DNA of 59,064 nt from Clostridia bacterium. GTDB taxonomy: Bacteria; Bacillota; Clostridia; Christensenellales; Borkfalkiaceae. The notes under the pieces were generated by a model, which saw nothing but the letters and a program-made list of their open reading frames with translations, did not search any database and had not been told where the DNA came from. The stretch lies in assembly GCA_029059705.1 (NCBI GenBank), contig JAIDVM010000028.1, forward strand, positions 1 to 59,064. The letters run 5' to 3'. The translations under genes and the position numbers were made by a program. Positions 35,144 to 45,158 of the stretch are shown here, one piece after another (within the stretch, counting starts at the first letter, position 1; each line of letters begins with the position of its first letter).

Positions 35144-36205
35144 ATGACGGATATAATCACGCGCGCGGCTTCCGCCGAAAGCGTAATTCATTGTGGCAAG
35201 GGTGCGTTCGAAGCCCACGCCCCCAAGTGGAAGAATAAGCAAATTTATATCGTAACCGATTCCAACGTGTTCGCCATTTACCGCCACCTTTTGTGGGGCA
35301 CGTTCGGCAACGGTTTTTCTTTAACCGTTCTTCCCGCGGGCGAACGCAGCAAAAACCCCAAAAATTTAATATCGATTTTAAAGGATATGCTCGCGTGCGG
35401 CATGAAACGCGGCGGGGTGGTAATCGCTTTCGGCGGCGGCGTGGTGGGCGATATTGCGGGTCTTGCCGCGTCGCTTTACATGCGCGGCTGTCGTTTGGTG
35501 CAAATTCCCACAACTCTACTCTCGCAGGTGGATAGCTCCGTCGGCGGCAAAACTGCCGTCGATTTAGAAGGAGTTAAAAACGTGATAGGCAGCTTTTATC
35601 AGCCAGAAGAGGTAATCGTTGACCCGCGTTTTTTGCAAACTCTGCCCGAAAGGGAAATAAGGTGCGGGCTTGGCGAAATAATTAAATACGGCGCGCTCGA
35701 TAAAGATATTTATAACAAAATTATAAAAAACTGCGGCAACTTAAAGAACGAAAATTTTTTGGAAGAAATAACCGCGGACTGCATACGCCACAAGGCGCGC
35801 GTTGTTGGAGAGGACGAGCGCGACGAAAACGGCGTTAGAAAAACCTTGAATTTAGGGCACACCACGGGGCACGCGTTCGAGCTTTTCTACGGCAAAAAAT
35901 CTCACGGCGAGTTTGTGTTAATCGGCATGTATTACGAGCTGTACATCGCGCGTAAATACGGCATATGCGGGGGGCAATACGCCGAAAATTTGGAAAAATT
36001 AATAAAATCCGTAATAAAAATCCCCGCTTACGACGACGTGGAAGAAAGCGCGAAGTTCGCCGCTTTTGATAAAAAGAACGACGACGCTAAAATAACTTTA
36101 ATTGTTCCCGAAACCGAGGGCAAAAGCGCTGAAATAAAGCTGTTGCCCCGCGAATATGCTTCACTTTTGGCGGAATGCCGCAACAAAATCAAGGACGGTA
36201 TATGA
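35144..36205 (+). CDS. aroB: 3-dehydroquinate synthase
   Basis: 353 residues. NAD-binding FGGGVVGDIAGLAASLYMRG, IPTTLLSQVDSSVGGKT and the zinc ligands (Glu in LGEIIKYG, His in LNLGHTTGHAFE, and a following His). Converts DAHP to 3-dehydroquinate. 3 bp after aroC; overlaps aroE by 4 bp. Confidence 0.97.
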   Translation: MTDIITRAASAESVIHCGKGAFEAHAPKWKNKQIYIVTDSNVFAIYRHLLWGTFGNGFSLTVLPAGERSKNPKNLISILKDMLACGMKRGGVVIAFGGGVVGDIAGLAASLYMRGCRLVQIPTTLLSQVDSSVGGKTAVDLEGVKNVIGSFYQPEEVIVDPRFLQTLPEREIRCGLGEIIKYGALDKDIYNKIIKNCGNLKNENFLEEITADCIRHKARVVGEDERDENGVRKTLNLGHTTGHAFELFYGKKSHGEFVLIGMYYELYIARKYGICGGQYAENLEKLIKSVIKIPAYDDVEESAKFAAFDKKNDDAKITLIVPETEGKSAEIKLLPREYASLLAECRNKIKDGI

Positions 36206-37005
36206 AACATTTCAATCTTGCGTTGATAGGAAAAGACGTAACTCAATCTCACAGCCCCGCAATCCATGCGTATCTTGCAAAAAAGCTGGGCTATACGGTT
36301 AATTTTAAAAATCTTTCCGTGCCCGAGGCGGAGTTCGAAAGCTCAATCGAAAACATAATAAATTCTTACGACGGCTTTAACGTAACCATTCCTTACAAGC
36401 TTGCAATTATTCCGCACCTTGAAAAAACCGAGGGCGACGCGGCGGTGTTCGGCGCGGTAAACACGGTTAAATCGTCGTCGCGCACGGGCTACAACACCGA
36501 CGGTCACGGCTTTTGTTTAATGCTTAAAAACGGCGGCGTGGAAATTAGCGGTAAAACCTTTTTGGTAATCGGCGCGGGCGGCGCGGGCAGAAGCGTTGTA
36601 AAAACGCTTTTGGACGAAGGCGCAAAGGTTTATTTATATAACAGAACGTACGAAAAGGCGCTTGCCGTTGCAAACGAGTTTGGCGCAACCGCTTTAAAAA
36701 CGCTTGAAGACGTGCCTTATTACGCGATAATAAACGCAAGCGGCGTGGGCATGCACAAAACGGTGGGCATGTCGCCCTGCGGCGAAAGCCTTTTAAAGCT
36801 TTGCGAGGTTGCAATCGACCTCATTTACGAGCCGCCCCACTCCGAATTTTTGCGCCTTGCCGAAGGGCTTGGCAAAAAAATATTAAACGGCATCGGCATG
36901 CTGTTTTATCAGGCGTATTATTCGGCGTGTATCTTTGCCGGAATCACGCCCGACGAAGCTATGGCAAAGGAATATTTCCACGAATTTTTAAAGGAGACAA
37001 AATGA
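36202..37005 (+). CDS. aroE: shikimate dehydrogenase
   Basis: 267 residues. Substrate motif LIGKDVTQSHSPAIHAYL, catalytic Lys in GFNVTIPYK, NADP-binding VIGAGGAGRSVVKTL and the YNRTYEKA strand end with the Arg that favours NADP. Reduces 3-dehydroshikimate. ATG 36202 overlaps aroB's stop; aroQ overlaps its own stop. Confidence 0.97.
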   Translation: MKHFNLALIGKDVTQSHSPAIHAYLAKKLGYTVNFKNLSVPEAEFESSIENIINSYDGFNVTIPYKLAIIPHLEKTEGDAAVFGAVNTVKSSSRTGYNTDGHGFCLMLKNGGVEISGKTFLVIGAGGAGRSVVKTLLDEGAKVYLYNRTYEKALAVANEFGATALKTLEDVPYYAIINASGVGMHKTVGMSPCGESLLKLCEVAIDLIYEPPHSEFLRLAEGLGKKILNGIGMLFYQAYYSACIFAGITPDEAMAKEYFHEFLKETK

Positions 37006-37421
37006 AACTTCTGTTCATAAACGGTGTAAACCTCAACTTAACGGGCATGCGCGAAAAGGGCGTTTACGGCGAACAGCCGCTCGATTTAATCAACGCCGAA
37101 ATAAAAACGCACTTCATGGGCGACACATGTGACTTTTATCAAAGCAATTCCGAGGGCGATATCTGCACCGCAATACAGCTTGCCGAAGGCAATTACGACG
37201 GAATAGTGCTAAACGCGGGCGCTTACACCCATTACAGCTATGCAATCCGCGACGCTATCGCTGCGGTAACCGTGCCTGTGGTGGAAGTGCATATGTCCAA
37301 CGTTCACGCAAGGGAGGAGTTCCGTCACAAGTCGGTGATTTCCGAAGTGTGCAAGGGCGTAATCTGCGGCTTCGGCAAAAACAGCTATATTCTCGCGGGC
37401 GAGAGCTTTAAGCTGTCATGA
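37002..37421 (+). CDS. aroQ: type II 3-dehydroquinate dehydratase
   Basis: 139 residues. INGVNLNLTGMREKGVYG matches the family's G-P-N-L-N-L-L-G-x-R with Val for Pro; the catalytic Tyr is in GVYG, then QSNSEGDI, LNAGAYTHYSYAIRDA and the catalytic His in VEVHMSNVHAREEFRHKS. Type II (trans) enzyme of the shikimate route. Preceded by AAGGAG, and the ATG overlaps the aroE stop. Confidence 0.96.
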   Translation: MKLLFINGVNLNLTGMREKGVYGEQPLDLINAEIKTHFMGDTCDFYQSNSEGDICTAIQLAEGNYDGIVLNAGAYTHYSYAIRDAIAAVTVPVVEVHMSNVHAREEFRHKSVISEVCKGVICGFGKNSYILAGESFKLS

Positions 37422-37912
37422 ACATAGTACTTATCGGCATGCCCGCAAGCGGCAAATCAACCGTCGCGCGGGAGCTTGCCAAAAGTTTAAGGCGCAAAGC
37501 GATAGACACCGACGGCGAAATTATTAAAGAATACGGCGACATAAACTGGATTTTTGCGGAGCTTGGCGAAGAGAGCTTCCGAAATATCGAAACGGAAATC
37601 ATAAAAGCTTGCGCCGCTTTGGATAAGGTGGTAATTTCGACGGGCGGGGGCTGTATTCTGCGCCGCGAAAACGTAAACCTTTTAAAGCGAAACGGCAAAA
37701 TAGTTTATCTTTCCGCGGGGGTGCAAACCCTTTTAAAGCGCGTTAAAGGCAATTCGTCACGACCGCTTTTGGCGGGCGACGCCGAAAAAAAGTTGCTGGC
37801 GCTTTACGAAAAACGCGCCCCGCTTTACGAAAGCGCGGCGGATTATACGGTGGAAACCGACGGTTTAACCCCCAAACAAATATGTAAAAAAATCAGGGAG
37901 CTTAAAATATGA
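37418..37912 (+). CDS. aroK: shikimate kinase
   Basis: 164 residues. Walker A GMPASGKSTVAREL, the DTDGEI shikimate-binding Asp, the STGGGCILRREN loop and the lid RVKGNSSRPLL. Phosphorylates shikimate. Four-base overlaps on both sides. Confidence 0.95.
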   Translation: MNIVLIGMPASGKSTVARELAKSLRRKAIDTDGEIIKEYGDINWIFAELGEESFRNIETEIIKACAALDKVVISTGGGCILRRENVNLLKRNGKIVYLSAGVQTLLKRVKGNSSRPLLAGDAEKKLLALYEKRAPLYESAADYTVETDGLTPKQICKKIRELKI

Positions 37913-38634
37913 AAACTGCGCTCATCACGGGCGGCACAAAGGGAATAGGCAAAGCGATAGCCCTCGCGTTTTTGCAGCGCGGCTACGAGGTGGTTTTAAA
38001 TTACTGCTCCGACGAACGCGCGGCACTCGCCACGCAGGAAGAATTCAACATTCAGGGCTATTGCCCCGTGCTTTTACGCGGCGACGTTTCAAACGAGGTT
38101 CATGTTCGCGGCATGTTTAAGGAATTTTTTTCCATTTACGACAAGCTCGACGTGCTCGTAAACAACGCGGGCGTTTCAAAAATAAAAGTAATTCAGGACA
38201 CCACGGTTTTCGACTGGAACAAAATTTTTGACGTAAACGTAAAGGGCACTTTTCTTTGCTGCCGCGAGGTAGCCGACAAAATGATTTTTGCGGGCGGCGG
38301 CACTATAATAAACGTTTCCTCAATCTGGGGCGAAGTGGGGGCAAGCTGCGAGGTGGCTTATTCCGCCTCTAAGGGCGCGGTAATCGCGTTTACAAAGGCG
38401 CTTGCAAAGGAGCTTGCGCCCTCTAACGTGCGCGTAAACTGCGTTTCGCCGGGGGTTATCGATACGGGCATGAACGCCCACTTAACCCGCGACGAAATGG
38501 AAGAGCTTATTTCCACCGTTCCCATGGGCAGAATCGGTTCGCCCGAAGAGGTTGCCGAAGCATGCCTTGCGCTTGCGGACTGCCGCTATGTAACGGGGGA
38601 AGTGTTATCTGTCGGCGGCGGTTTCGGGAAGTAA
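37909..38634 (+). CDS. SDR-family oxidoreductase, FabG-like
   Basis: 241 residues. NAD(P)-binding TGGTKGIGKAIA, NNAG, catalytic Ser in NVSSIWG and Tyr-x-x-x-Lys as YSASKGAV; SPGVIDTGM follows. FabG-like 3-oxoacyl-ACP reductases look like this, but position at the end of the aro operon rather than a fab cluster leaves the substrate open (a general SDR or a keto-acid step is possible). Followed directly by the tail repeat at 38636. Confidence 0.85.
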   Translation: MKTALITGGTKGIGKAIALAFLQRGYEVVLNYCSDERAALATQEEFNIQGYCPVLLRGDVSNEVHVRGMFKEFFSIYDKLDVLVNNAGVSKIKVIQDTTVFDWNKIFDVNVKGTFLCCREVADKMIFAGGGTIINVSSIWGEVGASCEVAYSASKGAVIAFTKALAKELAPSNVRVNCVSPGVIDTGMNAHLTRDEMEELISTVPMGRIGSPEEVAEACLALADCRYVTGEVLSVGGGFGK

Positions 38635-38635
38635 A

Positions 38636-38756
38636 AAAACGCATATAAACTTCGCATAACATTGTCGCGTTTGCGTTTTTGATTCGGTCATTTACTTCAA
38701 GTAAACTCCATTGCAAAATCCGCGCGCTCCTCGTTCTGCTCGCTTCTATGCGTTTT
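38636..38756 (+). repeat. gene-tail structured repeat, copy 2
   Basis: Begins just after the SDR stop. Terminal arms AAAACGCATA and TATGCGTTTT are perfectly complementary over 10 bp; inside are TAAACTTCGCATAACATTGT, a TTTACTT/AAGTAAA hairpin and CTCCTCGTTCTGCTCGCTTC. The inner words match 6983-7123 but the terminal arms are different sequences that still pair. Confidence 0.7.
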
Positions 38757-38843
38757 CGGCAACAAAATAACGGCAAAATAAAAAATATTTCGTAAAAAAA
38801 AGTAATTTTTAAAAAAATTTCGTATTTATATAGCGGAGGGGAA

Positions 38844-39860
38844 ATGCAATCTTTAAAAGACAGAACTTATGCAATCGAAGAAGCTTTTTTATCTCCGTTT
38901 GCATGCAAATCCAGGGACGAGCACGTTAGGGAACGCAAGGAAAGCCCCTGCGAAATGCGCACCGAATTTCAGCGCGACAGGGACAGAATTATTTACTGCA
39001 AGGCTTTCCGCCGTTTAAAAAACAAGACGCAGGTGTTCTTTTCGCCGGAAGGCGACCACTATGTCACCCGCTTAACGCACACCTTGGATGTTGCGCAAAT
39101 TGCCCGCTCCATTTCCCGCGCGCTCTCTTTAAACGAGGATTTAACCGAAGCAATCGCGCTCGGTCACGATTTGGGGCACACGCCCTTCGGGCACAGCGGC
39201 GAAAGAATTTTAAACAAGCTCAACCCGCAGGGCTTTATGCACAACGTGCAGTCGGTGCGCGTTGTCGAGGTTTTGGAAAAGGACGGCAACGGCTTAAATT
39301 TAACGCGCGAGGTGCGCGACGGAATTTTAAACCATAAAAAGAGCGGCAACCCCGCCACGTTAGAGGGCAAGTGCGTTTCGATTGCCGACAGAATTGCTTA
39401 CATAAACCACGATTTGGACGACGCCGTCCGCGCGGGAATTTTAAAATATTCCGACGTTCCCAAAGAGATAAGAAACGTTCTCGGCAACAGCTCGCGCGAG
39501 AGGATTAACACGGCAATATCCTCCGTTTACCGTCATTCGGCGGGCAAAAACTGCGTTGAAATGGAAGAAGAGGTTGAAAGGGCAAGCGAGGCTCTCCGTT
39601 CGTTCATGTTCGAACGCGTTTATTTATCCGAAAATTCCAAAAAAGAGGAAGAAAAGGCTGAAAGAATGCTAACCGCAATGTACGGTTATTTTATAAACAG
39701 TCCCGAAAATCTCCCTTTAACCTTTAAAAACCTGATTGAAAAATACGGCAAGGAGCGCGCCGTTTCGGATTATTTATCTTCCATGACCGACCGCTACGCC
39801 GTTTACACCTTTAACAATATATTTATACCGAGCGGCTGGACGTTTATTGACGAAAAGTAA
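38844..39860 (+). CDS. dgt: deoxyguanosinetriphosphate triphosphohydrolase-like HD protein
   Basis: 338 residues. N-terminal RTEFQRDRDRIIYCKAFRRL and KTQVFFSPEGDHYVTRLTHTL, then HD motif ALGHDLGHTPFGHSGE, as in bacterial type dGTPase-like dNTPases. Hydrolyses dNTPs to nucleoside plus triphosphate. GGAGGGGAA precedes the ATG. In the common clostridial order it stands just before dnaG and rpoD. Confidence 0.94.
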   Translation: MQSLKDRTYAIEEAFLSPFACKSRDEHVRERKESPCEMRTEFQRDRDRIIYCKAFRRLKNKTQVFFSPEGDHYVTRLTHTLDVAQIARSISRALSLNEDLTEAIALGHDLGHTPFGHSGERILNKLNPQGFMHNVQSVRVVEVLEKDGNGLNLTREVRDGILNHKKSGNPATLEGKCVSIADRIAYINHDLDDAVRAGILKYSDVPKEIRNVLGNSSRERINTAISSVYRHSAGKNCVEMEEEVERASEALRSFMFERVYLSENSKKEEEKAERMLTAMYGYFINSPENLPLTFKNLIEKYGKERAVSDYLSSMTDRYAVYTFNNIFIPSGWTFIDEK

Positions 39861-39908
39861 AAAGCGCGCTAACTCGTTTAAATACAATTTACAAAATGCG
39901 GTAAAAAA

Positions 39909-41705
39909 ATGGCAACACCTTTACAGGAGTTTTTGATAACTCTGAAAGAAAAGACGAATATCGTGGATATTGCGGGCGGCTACATATCGCTCGAACGGCG
40001 CGGACAGAACTATTGGGCTTGCTGTCCGTTTCACCACGAAAAAACCCCGTCGTTTGCCATTAACGGCGCCGACCAGTTTTATCATTGCTTCGGCTGCGGC
40101 GAATCGGGCGACGTAATCAAATTCGTCTGCGCCATGGAAAATATCGAGTTCATCGACGGCGTAAAGCTGCTTGCCGAGCGCGCGAATTTAACCCTTCCCG
40201 AAACGGGCTTCGACAGCCAAAAAACGGTTGAGGCAAAGCGCAAGCGCGACGAAATTTTAAAAATTTTAAACGATACCGCGCACTTTTATTTAAACAACTT
40301 AAACTCCGGCAAAGCGGACGAGCACATAAATTACATCTTAAAGCGCGGAATTTCTTCCGCCATGGTTCGCAACTTCGGCATAGGTGCAAGCTTGAATTTT
40401 AACGATTTGCCGAAATATTTAACCTCGAAGGGTTACTCGCGGCAGGACATAATCGACAGCGGCGCGGTAAACGAGGTTGACGGCAGACTTACCGACGCGC
40501 AGGGCGGCAGACTGATTATTCCCATAATCAGCGCCATGGGCGAAGTAATAGGTTTCGGCGGCAGAGCGCTTAAAAAGGTGGACTTCGGCAAGTATAAAAA
40601 CACCAAAGACACCGAAGTTTTTAACAAACGCAAAACTCTTTACAACTTAAACCTTTTAAAAAAGCTCAGAAAAACCCAAACTATAAGCAGCGTAATCGTC
40701 GTCGAAGGGTATATGGACACGATTTCCCTTTACCAAGCCGGCTTTAAAAACGTTGTGGCAAGTATGGGCACTTCGCTCACGCAGGAGCAGGCGCGATTAA
40801 TAAAACGCTATTCCGACAACGTTTATATAAGCTACGACGGCGACGGCGCGGGGCAAAAGGCAAACCTGCGCGGGCTTGAAATTTTAAAGGACAACGGCTT
40901 AAACGTAAAGGTTGTGCCCTTGCCCGAGGGCTTAGACCCCGACGACGTAATAAAACAGTTCGGCGCGGAGGGCTATCAAAAATGTTTGGACGCGGCGCTT
41001 CCTCTAATCGAATACAAGCTCGCTTCAGCAAAGCGGCAATACGACTTGACCAAAACCGAGGACAAGCTTAAATACGTTTCCGACGCAATGGCGATAATAA
41101 GAACCGCGGACAGCGCGGCGGAGCAGGAGGAGCTTTTAAAAAGGCTCCGCGAGCAAACGGGCATAACCTACGAATCGTTAAAGCGCGACTTAAATTCTTC
41201 AGCAACGGAGGCGGAAAAACCCGCCGAAGCGCCGAGGCGCGAGCGCAGCGACAAATCGCCCGTAACCTTGCGGGCTTCGCGGTTCGTAATAGCAGCCTTT
41301 TTGTTCGGCGCAAAGTTTGCCGAGGACAAGGACGTTTCGCAAATCCCCGTTTTCAACGGCGTGCACTTGATAATAGCAAAATATATCCGCTCGAAAAAGC
41401 TGATGGAAGAGCGGGTGCGCCCTTCGGAGCTGTTTGAATTCTTCGACGAAAAAACGGAAGAGTATGAAGAGCTGGTTAAAATTTTAGATTATTCCGACGG
41501 CGTAAAACTGCAGGGCGAAGTTGCCGAAAAGTACTTTTACGACTGCGTAAAAACCTTAAAATTGAACGCCGTGGACTTAAAAATAAACGAAATCAACAAA
41601 GCGTTGCAGGCGGAGGCAAACCCCGAAAAGCGGCAAATGCTTGCTGGCGAGCTGCAAAACCTTTTAATCCAAAAGAAAAATATAAAAAGCGGAGAGCAAA
41701 TATGA
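39909..41705 (+). CDS. dnaG: DNA primase
   Basis: 598 residues. CHC2 zinc finger ([12 protein letters not shown] ... [11 protein letters not shown] with His, here YHCFGCG), Toprim domain with VVEGYMD and YDGDGAGQ, and a C-terminal helicase-binding helical domain after an acidic linker (about 415-440). Makes RNA primers at the fork. Overlaps rpoD by 4 bp. Confidence 0.97.
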   Translation: MATPLQEFLITLKEKTNIVDIAGGYISLERRGQNYWACCPFHHEKTPSFAINGADQFYHCFGCGESGDVIKFVCAMENIEFIDGVKLLAERANLTLPETGFDSQKTVEAKRKRDEILKILNDTAHFYLNNLNSGKADEHINYILKRGISSAMVRNFGIGASLNFNDLPKYLTSKGYSRQDIIDSGAVNEVDGRLTDAQGGRLIIPIISAMGEVIGFGGRALKKVDFGKYKNTKDTEVFNKRKTLYNLNLLKKLRKTQTISSVIVVEGYMDTISLYQAGFKNVVASMGTSLTQEQARLIKRYSDNVYISYDGDGAGQKANLRGLEILKDNGLNVKVVPLPEGLDPDDVIKQFGAEGYQKCLDAALPLIEYKLASAKRQYDLTKTEDKLKYVSDAMAIIRTADSAAEQEELLKRLREQTGITYESLKRDLNSSATEAEKPAEAPRRERSDKSPVTLRASRFVIAAFLFGAKFAEDKDVSQIPVFNGVHLIIAKYIRSKKLMEERVRPSELFEFFDEKTEEYEELVKILDYSDGVKLQGEVAEKYFYDCVKTLKLNAVDLKINEINKALQAEANPEKRQMLAGELQNLLIQKKNIKSGEQI

Positions 41706-42760
41706 ATTTATCCGACCAGAAATTAAACGAAATTTTAAAGCAGATGATAGAAAACTACGGCACTAAGGGTTCTATCACCACTAACGCGCTGTGCGACATA
41801 ATGGAAAAGTACGAAACCACCCCCGCACAGATGGACTACGTTTATAAATCCATTGCCGAAGCGGGCATACAGATAATAGACGAGGCCGAGCGCGACAAGG
41901 AGCTTTACGAGCAAGCCCTTTCGGACATAGGCTTGGACGACCCCGTTAAAATGTATTTAAAGGACATAGGCAGAGTGCCCCTTCTTTCCGCCGACGACGA
42001 AATTGACCTTGCCCGCAGAATGCAGGAGGGCGACGAGGAGGCAAAAAAGAAGCTTTCGGAAGCGAATTTAAGGCTTGTCGTTTCAATCGCAAAAAGATAT
42101 GTAGGACGAGGCATGCTTTTTTTGGATTTAATTCAGGAGGGCAATCTGGGCTTGATGAAAGCCGTTGAAAAGTTCGACTATCAAAAGGGCTTTAAATTTT
42201 CAACCTATGCAACCTGGTGGATAAGGCAGGCAATCACCCGCGCAATCGCAGACCAGGCGCGCACAATCCGTATTCCCGTGCACATGGTCGAAACCATTAA
42301 CAAGCTCACCCGCGTTTCAAGAATTCTGCTCCAAAAATACGGCAGAGAACCGACGCCCGCCGAAATCGCAAAGGAAATGAACATTAGCGAGGAGCGCGTG
42401 CGCGAAATCCAGAAAATAGCGCAGGACCCCGTTTCGCTGGAAACGCCTATCGGTGAGGAAGAGGACAGTCACATAGGCGACTTTATTGAGGACGACAAAA
42501 CGGTTGCACCTTCGGACAGCGTTTCGACAACCATGCTTAAAGAAACGCTTTTAAACGTTTTGAACAGCTTAACCCCGCGCGAAGAAAAGGTGTTAAGGCT
42601 CCGTTACGGCGTTGACGACGGCAGACCGAGAACTTTGGAAGAGGTAGGCAAAGAGTTTAACGTAACGCGCGAAAGAATAAGACAGATAGAGGCAAAGGCT
42701 TTAAGAAAGCTGCGCCACCCGTCGCGGTCGAAACACTTAAAAGATTTCCTCGATACTTAA
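41702..42760 (+). CDS. rpoD: RNA polymerase primary sigma factor
   Basis: 352 residues. Region 1.2 ([17 protein letters not shown]), 2.3-2.4 ([21 protein letters not shown]), region 3 and region 4.2 ([21 protein letters not shown]) intact; the short N terminus lacks the long proteobacterial region 1.1. It reads the TTGACA/TATAAT promoters seen across the window. Stop precedes trmK by 58 bp, a TATAAT-rich stretch. Confidence 0.98.
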   Translation: MNLSDQKLNEILKQMIENYGTKGSITTNALCDIMEKYETTPAQMDYVYKSIAEAGIQIIDEAERDKELYEQALSDIGLDDPVKMYLKDIGRVPLLSADDEIDLARRMQEGDEEAKKKLSEANLRLVVSIAKRYVGRGMLFLDLIQEGNLGLMKAVEKFDYQKGFKFSTYATWWIRQAITRAIADQARTIRIPVHMVETINKLTRVSRILLQKYGREPTPAEIAKEMNISEERVREIQKIAQDPVSLETPIGEEEDSHIGDFIEDDKTVAPSDSVSTTMLKETLLNVLNSLTPREEKVLRLRYGVDDGRPRTLEEVGKEFNVTRERIRQIEAKALRKLRHPSRSKHLKDFLDT

Positions 42761-42818
42761 AACGCGTATATGCGTCGGATAAATTTGCATTTTATAATTC
42801 GATTATAATAAAGTTTAT

Positions 42819-43466
42819 ATGGACAGAATAAACAAGCTGTGCGCTTACCTCGACAAATGCCAAAGCTTTGCCGACGTTGCGTGCGACCACGGTTATTGCG
42901 CGCAGTATATGCTTAAAAACAATCTTTGCCAAACCGCAGTCGTTTCGGACGTAAGCGCTAAGTGCCTGCAAAAGGCGGAAAAGCTGCTTGCCCCCTATAT
43001 ATCATGCGGCAAATGCTATTCGGTGTGCTGCGACGGGCTTGAAAAAATAAGCGAAGCAACCGACCAGATTTTAATTGCGGGGCTTGGCGGCGAGGAACTC
43101 GTAAAAATACTTTCGTCGGCATATATCCCGCGTTCTTTCACGTTTCAACCCATGAAAAACGCGCAAAAGGTGCGCGAATATTTAATTGCAAACGGCGCGG
43201 AAATAACCGCGGACGAGCCATTTGAAAGCGGCGGCAAATTTTACTTCGTTATCAAAGGCAAAAAAAGCGGCGGCAAAACGAGTTACACAAAAGCGCAGCT
43301 TTTATACGGCAAAAATCTTAAAAGCGAAGTCACGAAAAAATACATAAATTGCGAGCTTGCAAAAAAACAAAGCTATCTTTTGCGCAACTTAAACGACGGC
43401 GAAAGGCAAAAAATACAGACGGAAATAAATTTTATGAAAGGAGTGCTGGGCGGTGAAATTGAATGA
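42819..43466 (+). CDS. trmK: tRNA (adenine(22)-N1)-methyltransferase
   Basis: 215 residues. SAM-binding FADVACDHGYCAQYMLKN, IAGLGGEELVKIL and QPMKNAQKVREYL match TrmK, which methylates A22 of several tRNAs. Usual neighbours rpoD and Nif3 are conserved. No clear SD precedes the ATG; two TATAAT boxes lie within 26 bp upstream, so a very short leader is possible. Confidence 0.93.
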   Translation: MDRINKLCAYLDKCQSFADVACDHGYCAQYMLKNNLCQTAVVSDVSAKCLQKAEKLLAPYISCGKCYSVCCDGLEKISEATDQILIAGLGGEELVKILSSAYIPRSFTFQPMKNAQKVREYLIANGAEITADEPFESGGKFYFVIKGKKSGGKTSYTKAQLLYGKNLKSEVTKKYINCELAKKQSYLLRNLNDGERQKIQTEINFMKGVLGGEIE

Positions 43467-44238
43467 AATAATGGCAAAGCTCGAAGAAGTTGCGCCCGTT
43501 GCGCTTTCGGACGGGTTCTGCAAAAAGTACGAAATGTACGACAACAGCGGAATAATAATAAACTGCGGCAAGGAAATAGTCGGCGCGCTTTTTTCGCTTG
43601 AAATTTCAATGCCCGTTGTGGAAGAGGCAAAAAGGCTTGGCTATAACCTTATAATAACTCACCACCCCGCAATTTACGGCGGAATTTCCCGCTTCGATTT
43701 AACCCGAAACCCGCAGGCAAAGGCGCTTGCCGAGTGCATGAAAAACGATATTTCGGTAATTTCGATGCACCTCAATTTCGACGCCGCGCCCGATGGGATT
43801 GACTATTATTTAATGCGCGGTCTGGGCGGCGAAAAGGCGGAAATTTCCGCGCCCGTTCAAGGCGGCGGTTACGGCAGAGTTTATTCCGTAAAAGAGCAGC
43901 CGTTTGCCGATTACGTTAGCTTCGTCGGCAAAACCTTCGGCTCGCAGCGGGTGCTCGCTTACGGCAATCCCTCGGCAACGGTTAAAAAGGTGGCTTCCTT
44001 TTGCGGTGCGGGTTGCGATAACCACAACATGGCTTTCGCCCAAACCCACGGCGCAAACGTGTTCGTATCATCGGACATGAAGCACCACGAAATTACCGCG
44101 CTTTTGGACAGCGGCTTAAACGTAATCGTTTTAACCCACTATTGCGCGGAAAATTACGGTTTTAACAAAATTTATTTAAAAATAAAAGACGGGTTATCCG
44201 TTCCCGCGGCGTACTATTGCCGCGCCGAGCTTTTATAA
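43453..44238 (+). CDS. Nif3-like dinuclear metal centre hexameric protein
   Basis: 261 residues from GTG 43453 (GGAG about ten bases upstream), overlapping trmK by 14 bp; ATG 43471 is an alternative. Metal motif ITHHPAIYGG with paired His, later SMHLNFDAAPDGID and the C-terminal VLTHYCAEN. Conserved family of unknown biochemical role, often proposed to act with TrmK. Confidence 0.93.
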   Translation: MKLNEIMAKLEEVAPVALSDGFCKKYEMYDNSGIIINCGKEIVGALFSLEISMPVVEEAKRLGYNLIITHHPAIYGGISRFDLTRNPQAKALAECMKNDISVISMHLNFDAAPDGIDYYLMRGLGGEKAEISAPVQGGGYGRVYSVKEQPFADYVSFVGKTFGSQRVLAYGNPSATVKKVASFCGAGCDNHNMAFAQTHGANVFVSSDMKHHEITALLDSGLNVIVLTHYCAENYGFNKIYLKIKDGLSVPAAYYCRAELL

Positions 44239-44254
44239 CCCCAAGGAGATATAT

Positions 44255-44956
44255 ATGGCACAGGTAGACAACCTTTTAAAGTATCAGCAGGAAGATTCAA
44301 AGCTTTTGAAAATCGAGCAGGAAACCGCAGGCTCGGACGAAAGAAAAAACTTTGTCCAAACCAAAGCGTTTTTAAATAAAGCTTCCGAAAAGTTAGACGC
44401 TCTCGAAGCAAAAGCCTTGGAGCTTGGCGGAATTCTGGAAAAACTGAACGGACAATATAAAGAAATTTGCGAAACGTTAAACGATTTTGAAAATTTGGAC
44501 GAGCTTGTAGACGGCGGCGCGGACATTTCCTTTTATAAAAAGAACGTTTTGCAACTGACCGAAAGGCTTAAAAGTATCCGTCAGGAAATTTCCTCGCTCA
44601 CTAAATCGATAAAGGATTCCGACGAGGAATACCAAACGCTCAAAAAGAAGGTAATCAGCGCGCAAAAGCAATACCCCGAATACGCCGAAGCTTACAAAAA
44701 GTTTAAAGCGGGCAAGGAAGAGGAAATGCTCGCCGTTAAAGAGGAGCTTGAAAAGCTTTCGAAAAATATCGACGCGGACATTATGGCGCGCTATCAGGCA
44801 AAGCGCAGCGAGAGGATTTTTCCCATTCTCTGCGCGGTGAAGGGGGGCAGGTGCTCTAAGTGCGGAACCGAACTTTCGCTCGTCGGCAAGGAAAAAATCG
44901 AAACGGGCGCCGCATACGAATGCGATAACTGCCACAGATTTTTGTATAAAGAATAA
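44255..44956 (+). CDS. coiled-coil protein with C-terminal C4 zinc ribbon (CT398-like)
   Basis: 233 residues. Two long helices form a coiled coil (about 5-175, heptads such as KLDALEAKALELGGILEKL), then a four-Cys ribbon CSKC ... CDNC near the C terminus. The family is thought to bind nucleic acid or scaffold other proteins; role not established. AAGGAGAT precedes the ATG; last gene of the dnaG-rpoD cluster. Confidence 0.88.
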   Translation: MAQVDNLLKYQQEDSKLLKIEQETAGSDERKNFVQTKAFLNKASEKLDALEAKALELGGILEKLNGQYKEICETLNDFENLDELVDGGADISFYKKNVLQLTERLKSIRQEISSLTKSIKDSDEEYQTLKKKVISAQKQYPEYAEAYKKFKAGKEEEMLAVKEELEKLSKNIDADIMARYQAKRSERIFPILCAVKGGRCSKCGTELSLVGKEKIETGAAYECDNCHRFLYKE

Positions 44957-44973
44957 AAAAAGATTAAAATTGT

Positions 44974-44990
44974 GCAATTTGCACAAAAAT
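44974..44990. promoter_or_regulatory. palindrome upstream of sRNA promoter
   Basis: TTGTGCAA-T-TTGCACAA, perfect 8-bp arms, followed by A-rich DNA and 12 bp before the -35 of the next transcription unit. Could be an operator or a weak terminator for the preceding operon. Confidence 0.45.
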
Positions 44991-45001
44991 GAAAAATTTT
45001 C

Positions 45002-45030
45002 TTGACAAATTGCGACAATTATGGTAACTT
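45002..45030 (+). promoter_or_regulatory. promoter of putative sRNA
   Basis: TTGACA (45002-45007), 17-bp spacer, TAACTT (45025-45030), a weak -10 preceded by TATGG. Confidence 0.5.
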
Positions 45031-45035
45031 AGAAA

Positions 45036-45130
45036 CACTCACTACCGAGTGCTTTATTAAAGCGGCAGAAAAGCTGTAATAATAGGGATAGAAAAAAGTC
45101 GTCCGTACAAGCTTGTACGGACGTTACTTT
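45036..45130 (+). ncRNA. putative small RNA of about 95 nt (unrecognised)
   Basis: Lies between a TTGACA promoter and a strong terminator whose 24-nt palindromic stem is at 45100-45123 (core GTCCGTACAAGCTTGTACGG). Contains hairpin CACTC-ACTACC-GAGTG at its start and the purine-rich GATAGAAAAAAG before the terminator. There is no ORF. The downstream gene has its own promoter beyond the terminator, so this is either an independent sRNA or an attenuated leader. I recognise no riboswitch class. Confidence 0.5.
45100..45130 (+). terminator. intrinsic terminator of putative sRNA
   Basis: CGTCCGTACAAG / CTTGTACGGACG perfect palindrome, followed by TTACTTTTTG. Confidence 0.8.
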
Positions 45131-45158
45131 TTGTTTGGCGGCGCACTTTTAAAATCCG

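Noticed and set aside
45031..45055. CIRCE heat-shock element (CACTC...GAGTG)
   Set aside because: The spacer is 6 nt instead of 9 and the outer TTAG/CTAA bases do not match; no hrcA, groE or dnaK gene is nearby.
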